This document shows positions 14,899 through 24,382 of a DNA stretch of 64,000 nucleotides, piece by piece. Source of the stretch: Streptomyces phaeoluteigriseus (GTDB lineage: Bacteria; Actinomycetota; Actinomycetes; Streptomycetales; Streptomycetaceae); assembly GCF_001896135.2 (NCBI RefSeq), contig NZ_MPOH02000015.1:1021391-1085390 (forward strand), given 5' to 3'. A program made the position numbers and the translations under genes. The notes below the pieces were generated by a model, which was given only the letters and a program-made list of their open reading frames with translations, made no database searches and had not been told where the DNA came from. How positions within the stretch are numbered: the stretch's first letter is position 1; each line of letters begins with the position of its first letter.

Positions 14899-17800
14899 TC
14901 AGCCGGCCAGGCAGGACGGGCCGAGCAGCACCTTCAGGTCGCCGAAGAGGGCCGGGTCGGGCTTGACCCGGTGCCGGTCCAGGCGCAGCACGGTCGTCTT
15001 CGTCGGGCCCTGGAGCTTGATCCGGACCTCGCTGTCGCCCCGGTGGTGGGTGAGGATCTCGCCGAGCCGGTTGATCATCGGCGGGGTGACCTTCACGGCC
15101 GGGATGGTGAGAATCACGGGCGCGTTGGTGCCCGCGTTGGACAGGTCCGGCACCTGGAGTTCCATCGCGACCAGGCGCGGCACGTCCTCCCGCTTGTCGA
15201 GGCGGCCCTTGACGAACACCACGGCGTCCTCGACGAGTTGGGTCGAGACCAGCTGGTAGGTCGCGGGGAAGAACATGCACTCGATGGAGCCGGCGAGGTC
15301 CTCGACGGTGGCGATGGCCCAGGCGTTGCCCTGCTTGGTCATCTTGCGCTGGAGGCCCGAGATGATGCCGCCGATGGTGACGACCGCGCCGTCCGCGTGC
15401 TCGCCCCCGGTGAGCTGGGCGATGCCCGCGTCCGCCTTGTCGGACAGCACGTGCTCCAGACCGAAGAGGGGGTGGTCGGAGACGTACAGACCGAGCATCT
15501 CGCGCTCCTGCGCGAGCAGGTACGTCTTGTCCCACTCGTCGGTGGTGAACTCGACGTCGAGGCCGAAGCCGGGCTCGTCGTTCTGCTCCTCGCCCATGCC
15601 GCCGAAGAGGTCGAACTGGCCCTCGGCCTCCTTGCGCTTGACCGCGACCACGTTGTCGATCATCGGCTCGTACTGCGCGGTGAGGCCCTTGCGGGTGTGG
15701 CCCATCGAGTCGAAGGCGCCGGCCTTGATCAGTGATTCCGTGGTGCGCTTGTTGCAGACCACCGCCTCGACCTTGTCGAGGTAGTCGGGGAAGGAGGAGT
15801 ACTTCCCCTTGGCCTTGCGGGACTTGATGATCGACTCGACGACGTTGGTGCCGACGTTGCGCACGGCGGAGAGGCCGAAGAGGATCACGTCGTCGCCCTG
15901 TGCGGCGAAGTTCGACTCGGACTCGTTCACGTTCGGCGGGAGCACCCTGATGCCCATGCGGCGGCACTCGTTGAGGTAGACGGCCGACTTGTCCTTGTCG
16001 TCCTTGACCGAGGTGAGCAGCGCCGCCATGTACTCGGCGGGGTAGTTCGCCTTCAGGTACGCCGTCCAGTACGAGACCAGTCCGTACGCGGCCGAGTGGG
16101 CCTTGTTGAACGCGTAGCCGGCGAAGGGGACCAGCACGTCCCACAGGGCCTGGATCGCCTCGTCGCTGTAGCCGTTCTTCTTGGCGCCGGCCTGGAAGAT
16201 GGTGAAGTTCTTCGCCAGCTCGTCGGGCTTCTTCTTGCCCATCACGCGGCGCAGGATGTCGGCCTCGCCGAGCGAGTACCCGGCGATGATCTGGGCGGCC
16301 TTCTGCACCTGCTCCTGGTAGACGATCAGGCCGTAGGTGACCGCGAGGACCTCCTGGAGGGGCTCCTCCAGCTCCTTGTGGATCGGCGTGATCTCCTGGC
16401 GGCCGTTCTTGCGCTCCGCGTAGTTGATGTGCGAGTTCATGCCCATCGGGCCCGGCCGGTAGAGGGCCGAGACGGCGGAGATGTCCTCGAAGTTGTCGGG
16501 CTGCATCTGGCGGAGCAGCGAGCGCATCGGGCCGCCGTCGAACTGGAAGACGCCGAGGGTGTCACCGCGGCAGAGCAGTTCGAAGGTCTTGGGGTCGTCC
16601 AGCGGCAGGGCGAGCATCTCCAGGTCGATGCCCTTGTTGGCCTTCACCATCTTGATGGCGTCGTCCATGATCGTGAGGTTGCGCAGGCCCAGGAAGTCCA
16701 TCTTCAGCAGGCCCAGCGACTCGCACTGGGGGTAGTCCCACTGTGTGATGGTCACGCCGTCGGTGTGCCGCACCCAGACGGGGGCGTGGTCGACGATGGG
16801 TTCGCTGGACATGATCACGCCGGCCGCGTGCACGCCCATCTGCCGGACCAGGCCCTCGACGCCCTTGGCGGTGTCGATGACCTTCTTCACGTCCGGCTCG
16901 TTCTCGTACATCGCGCGGATCTCGCCCGCCTCGCCGTACCGGGGGTGCGAGGGGTCGGTGATGCCGTTCAGGTCGATGCCCTTGCCCAGGACGTCGGCGG
17001 GCATCGCCTTGGTGAGACGGTCGCCCATCGCGTACGGGTAGCCCAGCACGCGCGCGGAGTCCTTGATGGCGTTCTTCGCCTTGATCTTGCCGTAGGTGCC
17101 GATCATGGCGACCTTGTCGGCGCCGTACTTCTCGGTCACGTACCTGATCACCTCGACGCGCCTGCGCTCGTCGAAGTCGATGTCGACATCCGGCATGGAG
17201 ACGCGCTCGGGGTTGAGGAACCGCTCGAAGATCAGGCCGTGCGGGATCGGGTCGAGGTCGGTGATGCCCATGGCGTACGCGACGATCGAGCCGGCCGCGG
17301 AACCTCGGCCGGGGCCGACCGCGATGCCGTTGTTCTTGGCCCACATGATGAAGTCGGCGACGACGAGGAAGTAGCCCGGGAACCCCATCTGGATGATGAC
17401 GTCCATCTCGTACTCGACCTGCTTCTGCCGGTCCTCGGGGATGCCGCCGGGGAAGCGGCGCTCCATGCCGCGGCGGACCTCCTCCTTGAACCAGCTGACC
17501 TCGGTGTAGCCCTCGGGGATGTCGAACTTCGGCATGAGGTTCTTCGCCTCGAACATGCCGGTCGTGTCGACCATCTCGGCCACCAGGAGGGTGTTGGCGC
17601 AGCCCTCCTGCCAGGCCTCCGAGGAGTCGATGGCGTACATCTCGTCCGTGGACTTCAGGTAGTAGCCGGTGCCGTCGAAGCGGAAGCGGTCGGGGTCCGA
17701 GAGGTTCTTGCCGGTCTGGATGCACAGCAGGGCGTCGTGGGCGGTCGCCTCGTGCGCGTACGTGTAGTGCGAGTCGTTGGTGACCAGCGGCGGGATGCCG

Positions 17801-18438
17801 AGCTTCTTGCCGATGTCCAGCAGGCCGTCCCGGACCCGGCGCTCGATCTCGATGCCGTGGTCCATCAGCTCCAGGAAGTAGCGGTCCTTGCCGAAGATGT
17901 CCTGGTAGTCGGCGGCGGCCTTCAGTGCCTCGTCGTACTGGCCGAGGCGAAGGCGGGTCTGGAGCTCGCCGGAGGGGCAGCCGGTGGAGGCGACGAGCCC
18001 TTCGGACCACTGGGAGATGGTCTCCTTGTCCATCCGCGGCCACTTCTGCAGCCAGCCCTCGGCGTACGCGTCCGAGGAGAGCTTGAAGAGGTTGTGCAGG
18101 CCGGTCGCGTTGGTCGCCCAGATCGTCTTGTGGGTGTAGCCGCCGGAGCCGGAGACGTCGTCGCGCTTCTGGTGCGGCTGGCCCCACTGGATCTTGCGCT
18201 TGTTGCGCCGCGACTCGGGGGCGACATACGCCTCGATCCCGATGATCGGGGTGACTCCGGCCTTCTTCGCGGAATGGAAGAAGTCGTACGCCCCGTGCAG
18301 GTTGCCGTGGTCGGACATGGCGATATGGGTCATGCCCATCTCGTTGCACGCGTCGAACATGTCCTTGAGCCGCGCGGCACCGTCCAGCAGCGAGTACTGG
18401 GTGTGGACGTGCAGGTGCGTGAACGGCGGCTTTGACAC
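14899..18438 (-). CDS. dnaE: DNA polymerase III alpha subunit DnaE
   Basis: Replicative polymerase catalytic subunit, 1179 residues, full length for the actinobacterial DnaE1 type. The N-terminal PHP domain starts HLHVHTQYSLLDGAARL and keeps the metal-binding His residues (MSDHGNLHGAYDF). The polymerase core shows GPGRGSAAGSIVAYAMGITD and the catalytic aspartates in MPDVDIDFDERRR. The thumb/fingers regions follow (GVFQFDGGPMRSLLRQM, SALYRPGPMGMNSHI, YQEQVQKAAQIIAGYSLGEA). The C-terminus holds the OB-fold part (VVTIGGIISGLQRKMTKQG). It is convergent with the small 55-residue gene and divergent from the DUF2252 gene. Confidence 0.98.
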   Translation of the reverse strand: MSKPPFTHLHVHTQYSLLDGAARLKDMFDACNEMGMTHIAMSDHGNLHGAYDFFHSAKKAGVTPIIGIEAYVAPESRRNKRKIQWGQPHQKRDDVSGSGGYTHKTIWATNATGLHNLFKLSSDAYAEGWLQKWPRMDKETISQWSEGLVASTGCPSGELQTRLRLGQYDEALKAAADYQDIFGKDRYFLELMDHGIEIERRVRDGLLDIGKKLGIPPLVTNDSHYTYAHEATAHDALLCIQTGKNLSDPDRFRFDGTGYYLKSTDEMYAIDSSEAWQEGCANTLLVAEMVDTTGMFEAKNLMPKFDIPEGYTEVSWFKEEVRRGMERRFPGGIPEDRQKQVEYEMDVIIQMGFPGYFLVVADFIMWAKNNGIAVGPGRGSAAGSIVAYAMGITDLDPIPHGLIFERFLNPERVSMPDVDIDFDERRRVEVIRYVTEKYGADKVAMIGTYGKIKAKNAIKDSARVLGYPYAMGDRLTKAMPADVLGKGIDLNGITDPSHPRYGEAGEIRAMYENEPDVKKVIDTAKGVEGLVRQMGVHAAGVIMSSEPIVDHAPVWVRHTDGVTITQWDYPQCESLGLLKMDFLGLRNLTIMDDAIKMVKANKGIDLEMLALPLDDPKTFELLCRGDTLGVFQFDGGPMRSLLRQMQPDNFEDISAVSALYRPGPMGMNSHINYAERKNGRQEITPIHKELEEPLQEVLAVTYGLIVYQEQVQKAAQIIAGYSLGEADILRRVMGKKKPDELAKNFTIFQAGAKKNGYSDEAIQALWDVLVPFAGYAFNKAHSAAYGLVSYWTAYLKANYPAEYMAALLTSVKDDKDKSAVYLNECRRMGIRVLPPNVNESESNFAAQGDDVILFGLSAVRNVGTNVVESIIKSRKAKGKYSSFPDYLDKVEAVVCNKRTTESLIKAGAFDSMGHTRKGLTAQYEPMIDNVVAVKRKEAEGQFDLFGGMGEEQNDEPGFGLDVEFTTDEWDKTYLLAQEREMLGLYVSDHPLFGLEHVLSDKADAGIAQLTGGEHADGAVVTIGGIISGLQRKMTKQGNAWAIATVEDLAGSIECMFFPATYQLVSTQLVEDAVVFVKGRLDKREDVPRLVAMELQVPDLSNAGTNAPVILTIPAVKVTPPMINRLGEILTHHRGDSEVRIKLQGPTKTTVLRLDRHRVKPDPALFGDLKVLLGPSCLAG

Positions 18439-18642
18439 GGCGTGGCCTCCAAGGGAAACAGTCGACGACGGGCTGGGGGACAGTCCGGGGGTCAGCGTCG
18501 AAGTCTATGCCTCGGCACTGACACCCGGCGGGCTCCCCCGCGTACCTTCACAGCGGGGGCCGCGGGCACTTTCGCACGCGCCCGCCCGTTGGGGACGACA
18601 GAAACGCTGTCGTACACATGAAGCACCAGGAGGCACCCCGCG

Positions 18643-19992
18643 ATGTCGGTTCCGCAGCTCAACGAAGAGCCTCGCGGCGAGGAGATCCTCGCCGTCTTCG
18701 ACACCGCCTTCGGCGAACTCCTGGCCGCGGACCCGGCCGCGTTCCGTGTGAAGTTCCGCAAGATGGCGGCCTCCGCGTTCGCGTTCTACCGGGGCACGGC
18801 GTGCCTCTTCTACCACGACCTGGACGCGGCGAGCGGCGGGCGCGGCGACGCCGGCACCTTCACCGGCCCCTACCTGGACGACCGCACCTCGCGCGTGTGG
18901 ATCCACGGCGATCTCCACGCGGAGAACTTCGGCACCTACATGGACTCCCAGGGCCGCCTGATCTTCAACGTCAACGACTTCGACGAGGCGTACGTCGGCC
19001 CCTTCCTCTGGGACCTCAAGCGCTTCTCCGCCTCGATCGCCCTCGTCGGGTACGCGAAGGCGCTCAGCGACGACCAGATCACCGAGCTGGTGCAGGTGTA
19101 CGCGGGCGCGTACCGCGAGCGGATCCGCGCCCTGGCCACCGGCGCCAAGCAGGACGAGGTGCCGCCCTTCACGCTGGACACGGCCGACGGCCCGCTGCTG
19201 GACGCGCTGCGCGACGCCCGTTCCCTGACCCGCTTCGGGCTGCTGGAATCGATGACCGAGATCCGCGACTTCGAGCGCCGCTTCGCGCCCGGCGGCGGTT
19301 CCATCGAGCTGGACGCGGCCACCCGCTACAAGGTCCTCGCCGCCTTCGACGGCTATCTGGAGACGCTGCCGGACACCTCCCTGACCCGCCCCGACTCCTA
19401 CCGCGTGAAGGACGTCGTCGGCCGCCGGGGCATCGGCATCGGCTCGGCCGGCCTGCCCTCGTACAACATCCTGCTGGAGGGCAACAGCGACGCCCTGGAG
19501 AACGACGTGGTGATCTACGTCAAGCAGGCCCAGACCCCGGCCGTCTCCCGGCACATCACCGACCGGGCGATCCGCGAGTACTTCCAGCACGAGGGCCACC
19601 GCACGGTGATCTCCCAGCGCGCCCTCCAGGCGCACGCCGACCCGTGGCTGGGCTGGACCGAGCTGGACGGCGCGGGTCAGCTGGTCGCCGAGGTCTCGCC
19701 GTACGCGGTGGACCTGGACTGGAGCGACATCGACGACCCGGAGGAGATCGCGGGCGTCGTCGCCGACCTCGGCCGGGCCACGGCCACGATGCACGCGGCG
19801 GCGGACGACACCTCCGGCGAGTCCCTGGTGCCGTTCTCCACCGAGCGGGCCATCGACGCGGCGCTCGCGGGCGACGAGGAGAGCTTCGCGCCGCTCCTGG
19901 TGGAGTTCGCGCACTCCTACGGCGCACGCGCGCGTGCGGACCACCAGATCTTCCTCGACCTGTTCCGCAACGGCCGGATCCCGGGCCTGTGA
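18643..19992 (+). CDS. DUF2252 family protein (kinase-like fold)
   Basis: A 449-residue protein. Characteristic blocks are KFRKMAASAFAFYRGTACLF near the start, VWIHGDLHAENFGTYMDSQG (His-Gly-Asp, resembling the phosphotransferase catalytic loop), FNVNDFDEAYVGPFLWDLKR (Asp-Phe-Asp metal-like motif), GRRGIGIGSAGLPSYNILL, and VIYVKQAQTPAVSRHI with a conserved Lys. This is the DUF2252 signature set. The motifs suggest an aminoglycoside-phosphotransferase-like fold, but no substrate is known. It stands alone, divergent from dnaE, and is followed by a terminator-like hairpin. Confidence 0.88.
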   Translation: MSVPQLNEEPRGEEILAVFDTAFGELLAADPAAFRVKFRKMAASAFAFYRGTACLFYHDLDAASGGRGDAGTFTGPYLDDRTSRVWIHGDLHAENFGTYMDSQGRLIFNVNDFDEAYVGPFLWDLKRFSASIALVGYAKALSDDQITELVQVYAGAYRERIRALATGAKQDEVPPFTLDTADGPLLDALRDARSLTRFGLLESMTEIRDFERRFAPGGGSIELDAATRYKVLAAFDGYLETLPDTSLTRPDSYRVKDVVGRRGIGIGSAGLPSYNILLEGNSDALENDVVIYVKQAQTPAVSRHITDRAIREYFQHEGHRTVISQRALQAHADPWLGWTELDGAGQLVAEVSPYAVDLDWSDIDDPEEIAGVVADLGRATATMHAAADDTSGESLVPFSTERAIDAALAGDEESFAPLLVEFAHSYGARARADHQIFLDLFRNGRIPGL

Positions 19993-20061
19993 CTGGGCCT
20001 GCCAGGGGGCCTGTGCCGCGGCGCACCGCAGCGGGGTCCACCGCGACGGGATCCATAACGA

Positions 20062-20085
20062 AAAGGGCGCTCACAGCGACCCTTT
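20062..20085 (+). terminator. Hairpin downstream of the DUF2252 gene
   Basis: AAAGGGCGCT (20062-20071), loop CAC, AGCG-A-CCCTTT (20075-20085): a 10-bp stem with one bulged A and T-rich 3' side, 70 bases after the stop at 19992. Confidence 0.6.
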
Positions 20086-20126
20086 AGGGGTCTCTTACAG
20101 GCGCCCGTGACACACTCTCCTCCGCT

Positions 20127-20828
20127 ATGGACATATCCGGGACCCGCCTCAGAGCCGTACGCGCGGCGCTGTTCACGGCCTTCGTCGTGACGCTCAGCAC
20201 CGCGTCGCACGTGCTGCTGTCCCGGGCCCCGCTGCCGCTGAACACGGTGGCCGCCCTCGCGGTCGCCGTGTTCCTCCTCGCCTACGCCCTGGCGGGCCGG
20301 GAGCGCGGCTTCGGGCGGATCGCCGCCCTGCTCATCCCGCTGGAGCTGGCGGCCGACACGGTCTTCACCGCCGGCCAGCACGTCTGCTACGGCCGGGCGG
20401 GCGGCCCGGTCGCCGGTCCGCTGCGCTCGGTCGGCCTCGACCTCCTGTGCGGCGACGGCACCGGTGTCGGCGCCCCGCTGGCCCGGTTCAGCAGGGGCGG
20501 CGCCGACCCCGAGCGGGTCGGCGGCCTCCTCGCCCACGCCGACCCGTCGACCGCCTGGCTGCTGCTGGGCGCGCACATCGGCGTCGGCCTCCTCGCCGCG
20601 GCCTGGCTGCGGCGGGGCGAACGCGCACTGGCCCAGGTGCTGCGCGCCGCGACCGCGACCACGTTCCGACCGCTGTTGCTGGCCGTGGCCGCCGTGACCG
20701 TCCGCAGCGCCCCGGCCGTCCGCCGCCCGCCGCGGCCCGTGCCCCGCCCGATCGCCACGAGCCGCGACCGGCTCCTCGTGCACTCCCTGGGACGTCGTGG
20801 GCCCCCGCGCCCGGCCGCTGCCGCCTGA
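20127..20828 (+). CDS. Hypothetical integral membrane protein next to a DsbA-like gene
   Basis: A 233-residue protein from ATG 20127 with four likely membrane helices: LFTAFVVTLSTASHVLLS, TVAALAVAVFLLAYALAG, IAALLIPLELAADTVF, and a later segment WLLLGAHIGVGLLAAAWL. Two Cys lie in the loop between helices 3 and 4 (GQHVCYGRAG and LDLLCGDGTG), which could face outside. The C-terminus is Arg/Pro-rich. No family recognised. The thioredoxin-like gene begins 92 bases downstream in the same direction, suggesting a functional pair, but that is inference. Confidence 0.72.
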   Translation: MDISGTRLRAVRAALFTAFVVTLSTASHVLLSRAPLPLNTVAALAVAVFLLAYALAGRERGFGRIAALLIPLELAADTVFTAGQHVCYGRAGGPVAGPLRSVGLDLLCGDGTGVGAPLARFSRGGADPERVGGLLAHADPSTAWLLLGAHIGVGLLAAAWLRRGERALAQVLRAATATTFRPLLLAVAAVTVRSAPAVRRPPRPVPRPIATSRDRLLVHSLGRRGPPRPAAAA

Positions 20829-20920
20829 GCATCACCACCGCCCGCGCGGCCACGAACACGACAGCCCCCACACACGTATCCCGCGCACACCCTGCGCGCG
20901 TCCACCTGGAGAACACCACC

Positions 20921-21769
20921 ATGAGCAAGCGCAACAGTGCGGCGGCGAAGACGGCGGCCCGCGAGCGGCTGCGCATCGAGCGCGAACGCCAGGCCAAGCG
21001 GGCCAAGATCAAGCGCCAGGTCATCGTGGCCTGCTCGGTCGTCGGAGTGCTGGCGGCGGCCGGCGGCATAGGTTACGCGGTCGTCCAGAACAACAAGCCC
21101 AGCCACTGGGAGGCCGTGCTGGACGAGAAAGTCGTCCCGCCGGCCAACACCACGGGCGACAACGGGACGACCGTGGTCATCGGCAAGAGCACCGCCAAGA
21201 AGACCCTGAAGCTGTACGAGGACCCGCGCTGCCCGGTCTGCGCCCAGTTCGAGCAGACCGTCGGCTCGACCGTCGAGAAGGACTTCGAGGCAGGCAAGTA
21301 CAAAATTCAGTTCATCGGCGGAACGTTCCTGGATGGGGACACCGACGAGGACGGCAAACTGCAGGTCGGCTCCCGCGGTGAAGGTTCAAAGAATGCGATG
21401 AGCGCCCTCGGCGCGGCGCTGAACGTGAGCCCCGAGGCGTTCCTGGAGTACAAGACGGCGCTGTACTCGGCGAAGTACCACCCCGAGGAGTCGGACGACC
21501 AGTTCAAGAGCGACGACTACTTGATCAAGGTGGCGAATTCGGTCGACGCCCTGAAGAACAACACGAAGTTCCAGAACGCCGTCAAGAACGGCACCTACGA
21601 CGCCTGGGCGCTGGCCATGTCCCAGACGTTCAACACCAACAAGGACGACGTCAACGGCACACCGAGCCTCGTCATGGACGGCAAGAAGCTCACGGGCGCC
21701 GACGGCCAGAACGCGCCGATGACCGTGGCCGACTTCAACACCGCAATCGACGGCGCATTGAAGAACTGA
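20921..21769 (+). CDS. Membrane-anchored DsbA-like thioredoxin-fold protein
   Basis: A 282-residue protein from ATG 20921. A basic N-terminus (MSKRNSAAAKTAARERL, then repeated Arg/Lys) precedes one membrane helix (VIVACSVVGVLAAAGGIGYAV), so the bulk is outside the cell. The active-site motif is LYEDPRCPVCAQFEQ, a CPVC dithiol at the start of a DsbA-type insertion fold. KYKIQFIGGTFLD, NAMSALGAALNV, and a C-terminal NGTPSLVMDGKKL with the cis-Pro motif follow. A role in thiol-disulfide chemistry of exported proteins is expected for the family. It may work with the membrane protein upstream. Confidence 0.9.
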   Translation: MSKRNSAAAKTAARERLRIERERQAKRAKIKRQVIVACSVVGVLAAAGGIGYAVVQNNKPSHWEAVLDEKVVPPANTTGDNGTTVVIGKSTAKKTLKLYEDPRCPVCAQFEQTVGSTVEKDFEAGKYKIQFIGGTFLDGDTDEDGKLQVGSRGEGSKNAMSALGAALNVSPEAFLEYKTALYSAKYHPEESDDQFKSDDYLIKVANSVDALKNNTKFQNAVKNGTYDAWALAMSQTFNTNKDDVNGTPSLVMDGKKLTGADGQNAPMTVADFNTAIDGALKN

Positions 21770-22095
21770 TCCGCGGATGGGGCGCGCACTCCCGACTGCC
21801 ACGCCGGGCGCGCGGGCCCCTCCGGAAAGCTCCCATGCGCTGCGCCGGTGGAATTGGGCTACTTGGCCGCCACAGTAGGCCTCGGCATCGAAATCAAGCC
21901 ACGCCCCGCCACGATATTCTCCACAGAAGTTGACCGATGCGGCACTAGACAAAGATCAAAATTCCCCTTTCGCCCCATTGTGCCAGATTGATTCTCCATT
22001 GCCGTACGGCAAACAGGGGGTTAGGATCACAGCGCAATTTGCACCGAAGCCCGACGCAGCGTATGTCGATCTGACCCATTGACATAGGGGGATAA
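21770..22095. other. Non-coding, comparatively A/T-rich gap before the small secreted protein gene
   Basis: The 326 bases after the DsbA-like gene are visibly richer in A and T than neighbouring DNA (for example the stretches around 21950-22030 and 22075-22095). They show no supported reading frame. The 3' end carries GGGGGAT just before GTG 22096, a plausible ribosome site. Confidence 0.6.
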
Positions 22096-22527
22096 GTGAA
22101 CAAGCTGAGCAGGAAATTCAAGCGCATATTGACCGGCGTGGCCGCCACCGGATCAGCATTGGCTCTCAGCGCCAGTCCCGCTTTCGCGGGCAGCAATGCT
22201 CACGGATACTCGTATTTCGAGTCCTGCGGGATCATCAGTTGCGTCACCCTCGAACCCGCAGAAGGCTGGTTCTACCACGATGGGGACGACTGGAAGGTCT
22301 GCGACCTCATGGGGGACGGGGACCGCGCCATGATCTCCATCTACTGGGAAGACTCTGGCGGTAGTCACTACCATCGCCTCGCCGCCACGGGCGGCGCAAA
22401 CACGTGCGTCAGCGGCGGCGCGGGAGTCAACATCCCAGAAGGCAAGAAGGTAACTCTTCTGGTATGGCACCAGAACGGCGCGGACGGGTCTCCGAAGCAC
22501 CAGATGAGGTACTTCGGAACCGCATGA
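22096..22527 (+). CDS. Small secreted protein of unknown function
   Basis: A 143-residue product from GTG 22096. It has a classical Sec signal: basic MNKLSRKFKR, then a hydrophobic core (ILTGVAATGSALALSASPAFA) ending in an AFA-G cleavage site. The mature part is about 112 residues with four Cys (SCGIISC, VCDL and NTCVSG), rich in Gly, Trp, His and Asp, and probably disulfide-stabilised. No known family recognised. Codon use is less G/C-biased at third positions than in neighbours (many A/T-ending codons), which suggests recent acquisition or weak expression selection. A strong terminator follows. Confidence 0.8.
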   Translation: MNKLSRKFKRILTGVAATGSALALSASPAFAGSNAHGYSYFESCGIISCVTLEPAEGWFYHDGDDWKVCDLMGDGDRAMISIYWEDSGGSHYHRLAATGGANTCVSGGAGVNIPEGKKVTLLVWHQNGADGSPKHQMRYFGTA

Positions 22528-22628
22528 CGAGGAAGTCTGCCGTAGCCTCAGAGCCCCATGAAGCGGTCTGATGGCACCCCCGTGACGGCGGGCCACTGAG
22601 GGACGAAGATCCAGGGGACGGAGAACCG

Positions 22629-22663
22629 AAGAGCGGGCGAACTTTTCCAGTTCGCCCGCTCTT
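22629..22663 (+). terminator. Intrinsic terminator after the small secreted protein gene
   Basis: AAGAGCGGGCGAAC (22629-22642), 7-base loop TTTTCCA, GTTCGCCCGCTCTT (22650-22663) followed by TG: a perfect 14-bp stem. It lies 102 bases after the stop at 22527 and 30 bases before the phosphatase gene start. Confidence 0.85.
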
Positions 22664-22692
22664 TGTCGTACTGGTCAGTAATCTGATCGGCC

Positions 22693-24375
22693 GTGACCAG
22701 TCGATACAGATCAACAGAGAGCACCGACGCGCCGTCAGATCGCGTCGACGCGCGTGCCCCGCGCCGCCGTACGGTCGTCAAGGCCGCTGCCGCCACCGCT
22801 GTGCTGGCCGGGCCGCTCGCCGCCGCCCTTCCCGCTCGGGCCGCCGACGAGGCCCCCGCCTTCCTGCACGGTGTCGCCTCCGGCGACCCGCTGCCCGACG
22901 GCGTGCTGCTGTGGACCCGGGTGACCCCGACCGTCGACGCGATACCCGGCTCCGGCCTCGGCCCGGACACCGAGGTCGAGTGGATCGTCGCCAGGGACAA
23001 GGCGCTGACGACCATCGTGGCCAAGGGGTCCGTCACCGCGACCGCCGCCTCCGACCACACCGTCAAGGCGGACATCCGCGGCCTGGCCCCGGCCACCGAC
23101 TACTGGTTCCGCTTCTCGGCCGGCGGGACCGACTCCCCGGTGGCGCGTACCCGCACCGCGCCGGCGGCGGACGCGTCCGTGGCGGGCCTGCGCTTCGGCG
23201 TGGCCTCCTGCGCCAACTGGGAGGCCGGCTACTTCTCCTCCTACCGGCACCTCGCCGCCCGCGGCGACCTCGACGCCTGGCTGCACCTCGGCGACTACAT
23301 CTACGAGTACGGCACCGGCGAGTACGGCACCCGCGACACCGTCGTACGGCAGCACGCGCCCACGCACGAGATCCTCACCCTCGCCGACTACCGCACCCGG
23401 CACGGCAGGTACAAGACCGACCCCGATCTCCAGGCCCTGCACGCCAAGGCGCCCGTCATCGCGATCTGGGACGACCACGAGATCGCCAACGACGCCTGGT
23501 CGGGCGGCGCCGAGAACCACACCGAGGGCGCCGAGGGCACCTGGACGGCCCGTCAGGCAGCCGCCAAGCAGGCCTACTTCGAGTGGATGCCGGTCCGCCC
23601 GGCACTGGCGGGCACCACCTACCGCCGACTGCGCTTCGGCAAGCTCGCCGATCTCTCCCTGCTGGACCTGCGCTCCTTCCGCTCCCAGCAGGTCTCCGTG
23701 GGCAACGGTGACGTCGACGACCCGGACCGCACCCTCACCGGCCGCGCCCAGCTCGACTGGCTGAAGGCCGGTCTGAAGTCCTCCGACACCACCTGGCGGC
23801 TGGTCGGCAACTCGGTGATGATCTCGCCGTTCGCCATCGGCTCCCTCTCCGCGGCCCTGCTCAAGCCGCTCGCCGAGCTGCTCGGCCTGCCGCAGGAGGG
23901 CCTCGCCCTCAACACCGACCAGTGGGACGGCTACACGGACGACCGCCGCGAGATCCTCGCCCACCTGCGCGCGAACGCCATCCGCAACACCGTCTTCCTC
24001 ACCGGCGACATCCACATGGCGTGGGCCAACGACGTGCCCGTGGACGCCGGGACCTATCCGCTGTCCGCCTCGGCCGCCACGGAGTTCGTGGTCACCTCGG
24101 TGACCTCCGACAACCTCGACGACATCGTGAAGGTCCCCGAGGGCACGGTCTCCGCGATCGCCGCGCCGGTCATCAAGGCCGCCAACCGCCACGTCCACTG
24201 GGTGGACACCGACCGGCACGGTTACGGCGTCCTGGACATCACCGCCGACCGCGCGCAGATGGACTACTACGTGGTGTCCAGCCGCACGAAGGCGGACGCG
24301 ACCTCGTCCTGGTCCCGGTCCTACCGCACCCGCTCCGGCACGCAGAAGGTCGAGCGGACGTACGACCCCGTGTAG
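22693..24375 (+). CDS. phoD: PhoD-like alkaline phosphatase/phosphodiesterase, Tat-exported
   Basis: 560 residues from GTG 22693. A twin-arginine signal (APRRRTVVKAAAATAVLAG, cleaved near LPARAADE) is followed by the PhoD N-terminal beta domain (FLHGVASGDPLPDGVLLWTR) and the metallophosphatase core. Core motifs are GLRFGVASCANWEAG, LDAWLHLGDYIYEYG, IAIWDDHEIANDAW (metal-binding Asp/His) and VFLTGDIHMAWAND. PhoD releases phosphate from diesters and monoesters outside the cell and usually needs Fe and Ca. In Streptomyces it belongs to the PhoP regulon, but I did not find an unambiguous PHO box here. Confidence 0.93.
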   Translation: MTSRYRSTESTDAPSDRVDARAPRRRTVVKAAAATAVLAGPLAAALPARAADEAPAFLHGVASGDPLPDGVLLWTRVTPTVDAIPGSGLGPDTEVEWIVARDKALTTIVAKGSVTATAASDHTVKADIRGLAPATDYWFRFSAGGTDSPVARTRTAPAADASVAGLRFGVASCANWEAGYFSSYRHLAARGDLDAWLHLGDYIYEYGTGEYGTRDTVVRQHAPTHEILTLADYRTRHGRYKTDPDLQALHAKAPVIAIWDDHEIANDAWSGGAENHTEGAEGTWTARQAAAKQAYFEWMPVRPALAGTTYRRLRFGKLADLSLLDLRSFRSQQVSVGNGDVDDPDRTLTGRAQLDWLKAGLKSSDTTWRLVGNSVMISPFAIGSLSAALLKPLAELLGLPQEGLALNTDQWDGYTDDRREILAHLRANAIRNTVFLTGDIHMAWANDVPVDAGTYPLSASAATEFVVTSVTSDNLDDIVKVPEGTVSAIAAPVIKAANRHVHWVDTDRHGYGVLDITADRAQMDYYVVSSRTKADATSSWSRSYRTRSGTQKVERTYDPV

Positions 24376-24382
24376 CCGCCGT

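Noticed and set aside
16096..18435. 779-codon plus-strand frame opposite dnaE
   Set aside because: Antisense shadow; no ribosome site or domain.
22153..22596. Minus-strand frame opposite the small secreted protein
   Set aside because: No ribosome site or recognisable product; the plus-strand gene has a complete signal peptide and terminator.
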